Shown here: in pieces, positions 8,641-16,996 of the stretch
Layout: the number at the start of each line of letters is the position of its first letter
Position numbering within the stretch: position 1 is the first letter of the stretch
NCBI RefSeq assembly: GCF_012843875.1
Contig: NZ_JABAFY010000001.1
Span: 1 to 64,000, forward strand
Origin: Desulfovibrio piger
GTDB lineage: Bacteria > Desulfobacterota > Desulfovibrionia > Desulfovibrionales > Desulfovibrionaceae
DNA: 64,000 nucleotides
Direction of reading: 5' to 3'
The notes under the pieces: model-generated
What the model saw: the letters and a program-made list of their open reading frames with translations, nothing else
The model's database searches: none
What the model was told of the DNA's origin: nothing
Program-made: the position numbers and the translations under genes

Positions 8641-9399
8641 CTAGGCCTCCGGCAGCACGCTGTTGACGCAGGCAAGAGCGTTGAGCGTGCGGGGGAAGCC
8701 GATGCAGGGCAGCATCTGCAGCAGGGCATCCACCAGCAGCTGCTTGCCGTTGCCCACGGCGGCATTGCCCTGCACATGGGCCTTGACCTGGGCCTCACAG
8801 CCGCCCAGCGCGCTGATGATGCAGAAGGTCAGCAGCTCCCGCAGCGGCAGATCAAGCCCCGTGCGCGTATAGATGTCGCCGAAGCAGAACGCGGAAAGAT
8901 GCCGGACGAGGATCTCTCGCTGTCCTTCAGGGGCCGAAGCGTGCATCTTGCTGATGGCATCCCCGAAAATACCGGTCTGTACGGCAAGGCCTTTTTCAAA
9001 GCGGTCTTCTTCGCTCACCGTGCCGCCTTCAGGCAGGGGCAGGGCGATACCGGCGGCCTCCAGGGCGGCATCCGCATGGCGCAGGGCCGCCTCCGTCCGC
9101 GGGAAGCCGATATAGGGCGCGCACTGGTACAGGGCCTCGCGGATCTCTTCGGGACGCACGCCCTGATGCAGGGCGGCCCGTGTCTCCTCCCCTATCCCCT
9201 CCGGCGTCTGGATGGCGGCCAGGACGACCAGGGTGATGAGGCGGCGCCGACGCGCATCCAGGCAGCCCTGTCCGGCGATCTCGCCGTATTCCAGGCGCTC
9301 CCGGATAGCCGCCAGTTCGGGATCCGTCCCGGCCAGTGCCGGGGCCCCCGTCTTGCCCAATTCCTTCCTGTACGCTTCCGCTTTCTGCATCCTGTCCAT
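8641..9399 (-). CDS. Tandem carboxymuconolactone decarboxylase (CMD/AhpD-like) protein
   Basis: 252 residues with two CMD-type helical domains, about 30-115 and 150-245. Each carries a conserved stretch of the type ALYQCAPYIGFPR or ALLQMLPCIGFPRTLNAL. The second domain also has GGCEAQVKAHVQGN, which matches the catalytic or metal region of the family. Such proteins are often uncharacterised oxidoreductase-like enzymes that protect against peroxide or act on lactones. The SD for the ATG at 9399 (GGGGAA) is modest. It forms a functional island with the cupin and AraC genes. Confidence 0.88.
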   Translation of the reverse strand: MDRMQKAEAYRKELGKTGAPALAGTDPELAAIRERLEYGEIAGQGCLDARRRRLITLVVLAAIQTPEGIGEETRAALHQGVRPEEIREALYQCAPYIGFPRTEAALRHADAALEAAGIALPLPEGGTVSEEDRFEKGLAVQTGIFGDAISKMHASAPEGQREILVRHLSAFCFGDIYTRTGLDLPLRELLTFCIISALGGCEAQVKAHVQGNAAVGNGKQLLVDALLQMLPCIGFPRTLNALACVNSVLPEA

Positions 9400-9737
9400 G
9401 GTGTTCCCCACGATATCTTCAACGGTTGTGCCGGATGCCCCGGCATGAGAAAGACGGCCCGCTGCCGCATACCGGGGAACGCAACGCAAAGATGCCTCCT
9501 GCTCCCCGTCGACGCAGACCGGAAGGCTCCGCCCTTTTCCGGCAGATCCCGTCCGGGCAACGGACCTTTGTCCTGTGCTTACCGGGATACGCCGCCCCGG
9601 CTGCCGGGTACAGACCTGTTCCTGGCAAATAGTTGCCCAAAACTGTCGCGGGATGGCCCACGAAAAAGGGGACACCTTGCGGTGTCCCCTGCGTATGTTC
9701 GCTGAAAGGCTGCGCCACGGCAGCCGGGCGGGATGGG
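9400..9737. other. Intergenic region with the spoT terminator
   Basis: No gene seen. The right end contains the terminator of the rel/spoT gene; the left end must contain the promoter of the CMD gene, which was not identified. Confidence 0.5.
9667..9690 (-). terminator. Terminator of the rel/spoT gene
   Basis: A 10-bp perfect stem (9667-9676 with 9681-9690) and TTGC-type tetraloop, with a T-run on the minus-strand 3' side. Confidence 0.85.
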
Positions 9738-11897
9738 CTAGGCTTCTTCGGTATCGCGCACCACTTCGAGGATGCCGGACTGGCCGCGGATGGCCTCGAT
9801 GACATCATAGAGCTGGGTGGCGTTGCACACTTCCACGGTCAGGCGCAGTTCGGCCCGGCCGTCCACCAGCGCCCGCGAAGACAGCGCCGTGATGTTGATG
9901 CCCTGCAGGGCCAGGAGCTGGGCGATGCCCGCCAGCACGCCGCTGCGGTTCTGGGCCAGGATGAAGATGCCGGCCTCGTAGGGCTTTTCCTCCTCGCCGT
10001 CCCAATGCACGGAGATGAGGCGCTCCGGCTCCATATTGGCTACATTGGGACAGTCCGCACGGTGGACGGTGACGCCCATGCCGCGGCTGATGTAACCGAT
10101 GATGGGGTCCCCCGGCACCGGGTTGCAGCACTTGGCAAAACGCATGAGCACGCCGTCACAGCCGGAGATGCCCACGCCGTCGCTCTTGCGCTTGGCGGCT
10201 TCCTTGCTTTCCTTGATGGTGGGCGTGGCCGGTTCCGCAGCCGCGGCATTATCGGGATGCAGGACGGCATAGAGCTTGTTGAGCACACGGCGCGGCGTGA
10301 TATGCGCATAGCCCACCGAGGCCACCAGCTCGTCCACGTTCTCGAAGTTCATCTCCTGGGCCACGATGGCCAGCTGGCCGTCCTTCAGGGCGCGCGCCAC
10401 ATTGAGGTTGACCTTGCGGCCTTCCTTTTCCAGCATGTCGCGGCCCAGGGCCAGGGCATGGGCGCGTTCCTCGGTACGCAGGTAGCGCTGGATGCGGCTG
10501 CGGGCGCGGGCCGTCTTGACGATCTTGAGCCAGTCGCGATTGGGGTTGCGCGAAGGATCGGTGATGATCTCCACGATGTCGCCGTTCTTGAGCGGCGTGC
10601 CCAGCGGCATGAGGCGGCCGTTGATCTTGGCCCCGGCGCAATGATGGCCCACCTTGCTGTGGATGTGGAAGGCGAAGTCCAGCGGCGTGGCGCCTTCGGG
10701 CAGTTCCTTCACGTCACCGGCAGGGGTGTAGACGTAGACCTCGTCCTTGAACAGGTCCAGCTTGAGCGAATGCATGAACTCGCGCGAGTCCGCTTCGTCG
10801 CCCTGGCGCTCGAAGATTTCGCGCAGCCAGGAGAACTGTTCCAGGTCCTTGGAGTTGACCCGGCCCTTTTCCTTGTACAGCCAGTGCGCGGCCACACCGT
10901 GTTCGGCCTGCCGGTGCATCTCTTCGGTACGGATCTGGATCTCGATGCGCTCGCCCTCGGGCCCGATGACCGTGGTATGCAGGCTCTGGTAGCCGTTGGC
11001 CTTGGGCATGGAGATATAGTCCTTGAAGCGCCCGTGCACCGGCTTCCACTGCGAGTGCACCAGACCGAGCACCGCGTAACAGTCGCGGATGTCCTTGACC
11101 AGCACGCGGAAGGCCATGATGTCGTGCATCTCGTCCAGGGTCAGGGACTGGGACTGCATCTTTTTGTAGATGCTGTACTTGTGCTTGATGCGCCCGTAGA
11201 CCTGCCCTTCCAGACCGTTGGAAGCCAGCAGATCCTGGATGAGGGAGACCACCTTTTCGATGATCTGCTTTTCCACCACCTGATGCGCGTCCAGCCAGTG
11301 GTCGATCTGGTTGTAGATGTCCGGCCGCAGGTATTTGAAGCTCAGGTCCTCCAGCTGGCGCTTGAGCAGGTACAGGCCCAGACGGTTGGCCAGGGGCGCG
11401 TAGATGTCCATGGTCTCCTGGGCGATGCGGCGCTGCTTGTGGGGCTTCTGGAAATCAAGGGTGCTCATGTTGTGCAGGCGGTCGGCCAGTTTGACCATCA
11501 GCACGCGCATGTCGTGGCTCATGGCCAGGATCATCTTGCGGATGTTCTCGGCCTGCGCCTCTTCCTTGTTCTCGAAGACGATCATGCTGATCTTGGTGAC
11601 ACCGTCCACGATGTCGGCCACGTCTTCGCCGAACTTGTCGTCGATCTCTTCGATGGTGGTGCCGGTGTCTTCCACCGTATCGTGCAGCAGGCCCGCCGCC
11701 ACCGTGGGCTCGTCAAAGCCCATGTCGGCCAGGGTATAGGCCACGGCCAGCGGATGGGACAGATAGGGCTCGCCCGAAAGGCGCGTCTGCCCCGCGTGAG
11801 CTGTGGCGGCGAACACATAGGCCTTCTGGATCAGCTCCAGATTGGCATCATGGTTGTTGGCCGCCACCTTGTCGAGAATTTCCTGAATACGAATCAT
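9738..11897 (-). CDS. spoT: Bifunctional (p)ppGpp synthetase/hydrolase, Rel/SpoT
   Basis: 719 residues, full length for the family. The order is: HD hydrolase domain with LLHDTVEDTG near 70 and ADRLHNM near 145; synthetase domain with RIKHKYSIYKKM and YQSLHTT near 235-330; TGS domain near 395-455; a Cys/His region (KCCNPVPGD and HRADCPN) near 550-590; and a C-terminal ACT domain. An RFKD sequence in the synthetase domain is the RxKD type of bifunctional enzymes rather than the ExDD of RelA. An intact HD motif agrees with a hydrolase-competent enzyme. The ATG at 11897 has an AGGA SD; in-frame sequence further upstream is not conserved. Confidence 0.96.
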   Translation of the reverse strand: MIRIQEILDKVAANNHDANLELIQKAYVFAATAHAGQTRLSGEPYLSHPLAVAYTLADMGFDEPTVAAGLLHDTVEDTGTTIEEIDDKFGEDVADIVDGVTKISMIVFENKEEAQAENIRKMILAMSHDMRVLMVKLADRLHNMSTLDFQKPHKQRRIAQETMDIYAPLANRLGLYLLKRQLEDLSFKYLRPDIYNQIDHWLDAHQVVEKQIIEKVVSLIQDLLASNGLEGQVYGRIKHKYSIYKKMQSQSLTLDEMHDIMAFRVLVKDIRDCYAVLGLVHSQWKPVHGRFKDYISMPKANGYQSLHTTVIGPEGERIEIQIRTEEMHRQAEHGVAAHWLYKEKGRVNSKDLEQFSWLREIFERQGDEADSREFMHSLKLDLFKDEVYVYTPAGDVKELPEGATPLDFAFHIHSKVGHHCAGAKINGRLMPLGTPLKNGDIVEIITDPSRNPNRDWLKIVKTARARSRIQRYLRTEERAHALALGRDMLEKEGRKVNLNVARALKDGQLAIVAQEMNFENVDELVASVGYAHITPRRVLNKLYAVLHPDNAAAAEPATPTIKESKEAAKRKSDGVGISGCDGVLMRFAKCCNPVPGDPIIGYISRGMGVTVHRADCPNVANMEPERLISVHWDGEEEKPYEAGIFILAQNRSGVLAGIAQLLALQGINITALSSRALVDGRAELRLTVEVCNATQLYDVIEAIRGQSGILEVVRDTEEA

Positions 11898-12205
11898 AGC
11901 GTCCTGCCAGACGGTAAAAAGTTGACGATACCGGTTTTGTCCATGTTCGGCCAACTGTCCCGGCTTGTCAATGACGACGGCCCGGAAGGCAGGGACAGGC
12001 GAGAAAAGCTCCCTCCGGCCCGGGGAGGGCCGATGCAGGCCTCCCGATTGTCCGCAAAGGAGCCATGCTGCCGGGTCTCTCTCAGCCCTCCCGCGCTCTC
12101 CTTGTTGCCGCCGGGATCTCCGGGGCCTGTGAACAGCAGGAGGCCGCCCCCGAAGGAGCGGCCTCCCGACAAGCATCATGGTCTGTCCGTGCAGACCGGC
12201 ATCAG
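11898..12205. other. Intergenic region between rel/spoT and ilvA
   Basis: No gene supported. It holds the hairpin at 12139-12166 and presumably the spoT promoter. Confidence 0.5.
12139..12166 (-). terminator. Hairpin after ilvA, possible terminator
   Basis: A 9-bp GC-rich stem (12139-12147 with 12158-12166), 10-base loop. There is no T-run, so termination would be weak or factor-dependent. Confidence 0.5.
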
Positions 12206-13747
12206 TTAGTTGTCGTGATGCCAGCCCAGGAACATCTTGTAGGCCGGGTTGTCGGTCTCATCCACATGCGGGTAGCCCATGCGGTCGACGCGGGCCAGGA
12301 ACTCCTCGAAGTCCTCGCGCCGCTCTTCGGGAACTTCCACCCCCAGCAGCACGCGGCCGAAGTCCGCCCCGTGGTAGCGATACTGGAACAGGGTGAAGTT
12401 GTAGGTCACGCGCATGGCGTCCATGAAATTGAGCAGGGCACCGGGCCGCTCGGGGAAGAAGAAGCGGATCAGGCGCTCGTTGTGCACCTGGGGCGCGTTG
12501 CCGCCCACCATATGGCGCAGGTGCAGCTTGGCCAGCTCGTTGTCCGTAAGGTCGCAGGCGCTGAAACCGGCAGCCCGCAGGTCTTCCAGCACGGAGGCCA
12601 CCTCGTCGCTGTTCTTGATGTCGATGCCCACCAGCACATGGGCGTTGACCGGGTCGGCGAAGCGGGTGCACAGCTCGGTGATGTTGCGGCTGCTGATGGC
12701 CTGCACCAGCTGGCGGAAGCTGCCCGCCTTCTCGGGGATGGTCACGCCCAGCAGGGCTTCGCGGTTGGCACCGAAGCGCGCCCGTTCGGCCACATGGCTC
12801 AGACGGTCGAAATTCATGTTGGCGCCGCTGACCACGGCCACCAGGGTGGTGTCGCGCAGGTTGCCCGCGCGGGCATAGGCACGCAGACCGGCCAGGGCCA
12901 GCGCACCGGCCGGTTCGGCCACCACGCGGGTATCTTCAAAGATATCCTTGATGGCGCCGCAGATGGCGTCCGTGTCCACGGTGATGATGTCGTCCAGCAG
13001 GTCGCGGCAAAGGGCGAAGGTCTCCTCGCCCACCAGTTTCACGGCCACGCCGTCGGCGAACAAGCCCACGTCCTTGAGCTCCACACGATGCCCGGCCATG
13101 ATGGAACGGCGCATAGCGTCGGAGTCCACGGGTTCCACGCCGATGACGCGGATCTCGGGCCGCAGGTTCTTCACATAGGCGGCCACGCCGGCGGCAAGTC
13201 CGCCCCCGCCGATGGGCACGAAAATGGCGTGAATGGGGTCGGGATGCTGACGCAGGATCTCCATGCCGATGGTGCCCTGTCCGGCAATGACATCGGGATC
13301 GTCAAAAGGCGGGATGAACACGTAGCCGGTCTCCTTGATGAGATCCAGCGTATGCCGCCAGGCATCGCTGAAAGACTCACCGAACAGCACCACCTGTCCG
13401 CCCAGACGGCGCACGGCATCCACCTTGATGGCGGGCGTGGTCACGGGCATGACGATGACGGCTTCGCATCCCAGACGGCGGGCGGCCAGGGCCACCCCCT
13501 GGGCATGGTTGCCGGCTGAGGCGGCGATGACGCCGCGGCGCAGCTCTTCGGGAGAAAGACGGGCCATCTTGTTGTAGGCGCCGCGCAGCTTGAAGGAAAA
13601 CACAGGCTGCAGGTCGTCCCGCTTGAGCAGCACGCGGTTGCCCAGGCGGCGGGAAAGGCTCACGGCCTCATCCAGCGGGGTCTCGACGGCCACGTCGTAG
13701 ACCCGGCTCAACAACACCTTGTTCAGGTACTCGCTATGATTCGACAT
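12206..13747 (-). CDS. ilvA: Threonine ammonia-lyase, biosynthetic (IlvA)
   Basis: 513 residues. The PLP domain (about 15-320) has the Lys motif SFKLRGAYN, the ASAGNHAQG substrate/PLP loop and the glycine-rich GGGGLAAG phosphate cradle. The C-terminal part (about 325-510) contains two ACT-like regulatory repeats, as in the isoleucine-inhibited long form. It makes 2-oxobutanoate from threonine for isoleucine synthesis, upstream of IlvBN and IlvC encoded at 49-52 kb. The ATG at 13747 was chosen over one three codons earlier because the AAGGG lies at a workable distance; both are possible. Confidence 0.95.
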   Translation of the reverse strand: MSNHSEYLNKVLLSRVYDVAVETPLDEAVSLSRRLGNRVLLKRDDLQPVFSFKLRGAYNKMARLSPEELRRGVIAASAGNHAQGVALAARRLGCEAVIVMPVTTPAIKVDAVRRLGGQVVLFGESFSDAWRHTLDLIKETGYVFIPPFDDPDVIAGQGTIGMEILRQHPDPIHAIFVPIGGGGLAAGVAAYVKNLRPEIRVIGVEPVDSDAMRRSIMAGHRVELKDVGLFADGVAVKLVGEETFALCRDLLDDIITVDTDAICGAIKDIFEDTRVVAEPAGALALAGLRAYARAGNLRDTTLVAVVSGANMNFDRLSHVAERARFGANREALLGVTIPEKAGSFRQLVQAISSRNITELCTRFADPVNAHVLVGIDIKNSDEVASVLEDLRAAGFSACDLTDNELAKLHLRHMVGGNAPQVHNERLIRFFFPERPGALLNFMDAMRVTYNFTLFQYRYHGADFGRVLLGVEVPEERREDFEEFLARVDRMGYPHVDETDNPAYKMFLGWHHDN

Positions 13748-14149
13748 GGAAAACATCCCTTGTAAAAACGGTGCGCCTGCTCACGCCAGAGGCAGGCGGA
13801 ATCTTTGGAGCATATACCCATTACACACGCCCCACAAGGGGCCGGGGAGCCGCCTTTCCGCAGGACAACGGCTTTTCCGGCCACGGATGCCCCTGCGGCC
13901 CTTTCCTCAGGCCCGTCAAGTTCTGCTGCATATGAGACGGCAGCAGACATGCCCCGGGCCCGCCCTCTCTCCCACGAGTCGCCACCTGACGAAACCAGCC
14001 GCACATGGGCCTTCCTGCCATAAAAAAAGACCGCCATCCCACGGACGACGGTCTTTTTACCCAAACGGTCTTTTCCTGCCCCGTCAAGAGCAGTCCTCCT
14101 GCGCCTGCGATCGCTGTCCCGCCCCAGCAGGAAGCGGTACGGAAGCAGT
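13748..14149. other. Intergenic region upstream of ilvA
   Basis: About 400 bases without a supported gene. The right part has the bidirectional terminator at 14024-14058; the left part should contain the ilvA promoter and leader. No leader peptide rich in branched-chain codons and no T-box was recognised. Confidence 0.5.
14024..14058. terminator. Symmetric terminator
   Basis: 10-bp stem (14024-14033 with 14049-14058) with A-run and T-run ends. It ends the minus-strand transcript of the exported-protein gene at 14150. Confidence 0.8.
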
Positions 14150-14584
14150 CTATTTTTTCAGGGCCAGCGAATCCACGATGGCCTGGGCCTGGGCATCATC
14201 CACCTTCCCGGCCAGCAGGACGAGCACATGCCGGTCAGCTCCCAGAGCCAGCACGCCCCGCATGGGGATGTTCCCCGCATGGCCCTGCATCTCGTAGACA
14301 TCATCGGCCCGGGGCCGGACATCCGGCGCATCCAGCATCTTGCGGTACTCCTCCACGATGTCGGCGCGGCTGCGCGTACCGTTGAGGCCCGTCACCAGAC
14401 TCACCATGATGCCGGCATCCGGGGAAAGCATGGTCACGGAGCCCTTGTCCTGGGCCTCGATGGTCCAGCCCTCGGGGATGTCCACCGTGAAGAAACTGTC
14501 CGCCCCCAGGGGAGAGGCAAGGACGGGCACGGCCCCCCAGAGGAAGCAGCACAGCAAGATAGCGCAGTATTTCATTTTATTCAT
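14150..14584 (-). CDS. Small exported protein of unknown function
   Basis: 144 residues. It has a Sec signal peptide, residues 1 to about 23, with a helix rich in Leu/Cys and a cleavage context of VLA-SP. The mature part (about 120 residues) has strand-helix patterns (FFTVDIPEGWTIEAQD, VTMLSPDAGIMVSLVTG) similar to small periplasmic proteins with a PsbP/Mog1-like fold; this is only a resemblance. Its ATG overlaps the upstream stop (sequence ATGAATAA), so it is translationally coupled to the ADP-ribosylglycohydrolase-thioesterase gene. Confidence 0.75.
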   Translation of the reverse strand: MNKMKYCAILLCCFLWGAVPVLASPLGADSFFTVDIPEGWTIEAQDKGSVTMLSPDAGIMVSLVTGLNGTRSRADIVEEYRKMLDAPDVRPRADDVYEMQGHAGNIPMRGVLALGADRHVLVLLAGKVDDAQAQAIVDSLALKK

Positions 14585-15863
14585 GCTTGCCGCGGGTCTG
14601 GGCGCGGCTCTGGAATTTTTCCCTGTCCACCACCACGCGCTCGTGGGTGCCCTCTCCGATGGGGCCTGCTTCGTCATAGGCCGTCACCGCAAAGGTCAGG
14701 CCGCGCCCGTTGGCCGAGACCGCCGTCAGCTTCGCCTCAAAGCGCACCTTCATGCCGCAGGGGGTCGGCGCCATGTGGCTGATGTCCACACGGGTGCCCA
14801 CGCTGGTCAAGCCTTCGGGCAGGCAGGGACGCACAGCTTCCATGGCGGCCCGTTCCATGCCCATGATCATCATGGGCGTGGCCAGCACCCGGACCTCGCC
14901 GCTGCCCACCTGCGCGGCCAGCAGGCCTTCTTCCACCGTCGTTTCCCACTGTCCTGTCATCCCGGCTTTCGGCATGGTCTCCATGATGTCCCTCCCTGTT
15001 GCGGATACGGCTGTCTTCTGTTCCTGAACAGGATCGACCTTCCTGTCAAGCCGGATGCCCCTGTGCTCCGACAGCCAGTGGTACCAGGCAGCCACATCGC
15101 CGCGCAGACGGTCATCGAGGCGGGCCAGCGCCGCCTCCCGCAGATCCTGCGGCACACCGCCGTAAAAAGCCTCGGCTATGCTCCCGGCGATGGCGGCCTG
15201 CGTGTCGCTGTCACCGCCCAGCCAGACGGCATTGCGTACGGCCTCCTCGAAGGAACGGCTTTCCAGAAAGGCGATAATGGCTTCGGGGACGGACTCCTGA
15301 CAGCTCTCCTTGTGACGGTACGCGGGCCTGATCTCGGCCAGGCTGCGGGCCAGATCATACCCGTAGCGGGAAGAGACATAGTCACGGATGGCATCCCGCC
15401 CGGCACCGTCCCGGGCCAGGAAGATGGCTGCGGCCGTGGCGCAGGCCCCCTTGATGCCTTCGGGATGGTCATGCGTCACGGAGGCGCTCAGGGCCGCATA
15501 ACGCTCCGTTTCTTCCAGACTGTCACAGGCCCAGCCCACGGGCGAGACACGCATGGCCGAACCGTTGCCGAAACTGTTGTACGGCTCACGGCTGCCTGTG
15601 ACGATCCAGCGGAAAAAACGCTGACCGTAGCCCGCCCGGCTGTAGGCACGGCCATATTCGTGCATGGCGTCGATGAAGGCCTCCCGGCAGGCCTGTTCCT
15701 GCCCGTAGGCCTGCATCAGCCCCCGGGCCACGGCCACGGTCATCACCGTATCGTCCGTGAAACGGGAACAGGGAGAAAATAAAGGAAAGGCCTCCGCAGC
15801 TCCCTGCCACGGATGGAACTCGTAAGGACTACCCACCATGTCACCGATGATGGCTCCCAGCAT
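14577..15863 (-). CDS. ADP-ribosylglycohydrolase fused to a hotdog (FlK-like) thioesterase
   Basis: 428 residues in one frame. Residues 1-270 are a DraG-type ADP-ribosylglycohydrolase: GAIIGDMVGSPYE, RFTDDTVMT and GGDSDTQAAIAG supply the expected dinuclear metal ligands, and GNGSAMRVSP and THDHPEGIKGA are also family features. After a linker, residues about 294-428 form a hotdog domain like fluoroacetyl-CoA-type thioesterases (MGMERAAMEAVRPCLPEG, GTRVDISHMAPTP, GEGTHERVVVD). The ATG at 15863 has an AAGGAG SD. Residue 294 is a Met (14984) preceded by its own strong SD, GGGAGGG at 6 bases, so the thioesterase may also be made alone. Cellular substrates are unknown. Confidence 0.85.
   Translation of the reverse strand: MLGAIIGDMVGSPYEFHPWQGAAEAFPLFSPCSRFTDDTVMTVAVARGLMQAYGQEQACREAFIDAMHEYGRAYSRAGYGQRFFRWIVTGSREPYNSFGNGSAMRVSPVGWACDSLEETERYAALSASVTHDHPEGIKGACATAAAIFLARDGAGRDAIRDYVSSRYGYDLARSLAEIRPAYRHKESCQESVPEAIIAFLESRSFEEAVRNAVWLGGDSDTQAAIAGSIAEAFYGGVPQDLREAALARLDDRLRGDVAAWYHWLSEHRGIRLDRKVDPVQEQKTAVSATGRDIMETMPKAGMTGQWETTVEEGLLAAQVGSGEVRVLATPMMIMGMERAAMEAVRPCLPEGLTSVGTRVDISHMAPTPCGMKVRFEAKLTAVSANGRGLTFAVTAYDEAGPIGEGTHERVVVDREKFQSRAQTRGKHE
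14984..15000 (-). promoter_or_regulatory. Internal ribosome binding site inside the fusion gene
   Basis: GGGAGGG stands six bases before an in-frame ATG (14984) at the junction between the glycohydrolase and thioesterase domains. This is stronger than the SD of many genes here and suggests a second, shorter product or a recent gene fusion. Confidence 0.65.
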
Positions 15864-16136
15864 GATCGATCTCCTTGATACACGGCGCCTCATGGAAACG
15901 TCCTGCCCGTTCTTCTCCAGCAGGGAGGCTGCATCCCCGGGATGGCGCACTTCAAAGAAAAAAAGCTGGACGTGGCCGCAGAGACCAGCCTCCAGCCCTG
16001 GACAGCCTGTCCGGGAACAAAGATAGCGCCAAGGCGGAGCGTTTGCCACCATCACGACGGCGCACCTCACGGCACCTCTCGTTCCCGGATGCGGCATTGT
16101 TCACCGATGGCCCGCAAGCCGGAGACCCGGTAAACG
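15864..16136. other. Intergenic region upstream of the glycohydrolase fusion gene
   Basis: No supported gene. The promoter of the minus-strand fusion gene should be here; no clear boxes were found. Confidence 0.4.
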
Positions 16137-16341
16137 CTAGATCTTTCTGTACTTCCCCTTGGGGCAGACATGGCAACGGCCATCGGGCACAGCCGGTTTG
16201 CCGTACCAAAGGGGCTCTTGGTGGTACCGCAGGCACCGCGCTGGCCTCCGGCGCTCACCGTATGCCGTTGCAACGGACATCACCGCAAACATCACATTTA
16301 TAGATCGTTCCCGGAAAACCGCAGGTGGGACACACTAGCAT
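16137..16341 (-). pseudogene. Frameshifted small zinc-ribbon protein gene
   Basis: An ATG at 16341 with an AGAGG-type SD starts MLVCPTCGFPGT, then YKCDVCGDVRC, which is two zinc-knuckle halves, but a TGA ends it after 28 codons (16255). In another frame the same strand finishes with GRCHVCPKGKYRKI and a TAG at 16137, a typical zinc-ribbon C-terminus. The span is 205 bases, one more than a multiple of three, so one base inserted (or two deleted) would explain the break. A stretch in the third frame (ACGTTKSPFG) may be original coding too, favouring two deletions. It may be a decayed gene or a sequencing error. Confidence 0.6.
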
Positions 16342-16820
16342 GACGTACCTCTCAGGGTTGCAATGACACTGTCCGGCAGTGAATGCCCCATCCTGCTGCG
16401 GGATCGTTCCAGATCGCGGGTCATGTGAAAATTCTTTGTTCTTTTTTGTTATCCTGCGTGTATCATTGACCGATTATAATAAACAACCGTTTCTGTTTTT
16501 CATCTTTCAAGCACTTTTTTCCACCTGCGGTCCCTGCCGTCCAAAGACAGTGAGGAAAGCACCGAACATATCCACGCTTTCCACCAGGGCCTGCCGCGAG
16601 TGTCCCTGCCGGTCACGACAGCAGGCGCAGGACGGCGTGTCATGCGCCAAGGCAAACGGGGAATAGTCTGAACCGGAATGTCGTTTCGTTGGCGTGCTGA
16701 CCGGGCATTTTCCCGGCCAGATCTGGCGTCATGACCATGCGCAAAAGATGGATCATTTGCCGTCCTGCCGGGATACCTCACAGAAAGGCCCGGCAGGAAG
16801 ATGTCACATGGGCACAAAAA
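16342..16820. other. Non-coding, partly AT-rich spacer
   Basis: The part at 16430-16510 is unusually AT-rich for this genome and contains TATAAT-like sequences on both strands; it may carry the promoter of the zinc-ribbon remnant. A 10-bp inverted repeat (16763-16772 with 16789-16798, 16-base loop) lies beyond the tRNA terminator. No gene supported. Confidence 0.4.
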
Positions 16821-16850
16821 AAGCCCTCACGGAGATTTCCGTAAGGGCTT
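16821..16850 (-). terminator. Terminator of tRNA-Thr
   Basis: An imperfect long stem around AAGCCCT and its complement with an inner GGAAATCTCC-type part ends in a minus-strand T-run (16814-16822). It begins 9 bases after the tRNA 3' end. Confidence 0.85.
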
Positions 16851-16858
16851 ATTTTTTA

Positions 16859-16934
16859 TGGAGCCAGCTAAGAGACTTGAACTCTTGGCCTGCTGATTAC
16901 GAATCAGCTGCTCTACCAACTGAGCTAAGCTGGC
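16859..16934 (-). tRNA. tRNA-Thr(CGT)
   Basis: 76 bases with all four arms. The acceptor stem GCCAGCT pairs fully with AGCTGGC; a T discriminator and an encoded CCA follow. The D-arm is TAGCTCAGTTGGTAGAGCA and the anticodon stem-loop is CTGATTCGTAATCAG, giving anticodon CGT. The T-arm has the TTCAAGT loop. It reads ACG threonine codons. Confidence 0.97.
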
Positions 16935-16943
16935 GGACGGCTT

Positions 16944-16972
16944 GTTGTGTCAAAATATGGCCAGACTGTCAA
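16944..16972 (-). promoter_or_regulatory. Promoter of tRNA-Thr
   Basis: Minus strand: TTGACA (16967-16972), 17-base spacer, CACAAC (16944-16949). Transcription would begin just before the mature tRNA. Confidence 0.7.
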
Positions 16973-16996
16973 GCGGAAATATGCCCGGCCCCGGGA

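Noticed and set aside
11894-12172. Possible small gene between rel/spoT and ilvA.
   Set aside because: No SD, no conserved motif, and composition like non-coding spacer.
9633-12209. A long plus-strand open frame opposite rel/spoT.
   Set aside because: The minus-strand Rel/SpoT protein has all expected domains; the plus-strand product is low-complexity shadow sequence.
16500-16817. A 105-codon minus-strand frame between the tRNA terminator and the zinc-ribbon remnant.
   Set aside because: No SD, no domain, and it begins at the tRNA terminator side; likely non-coding.
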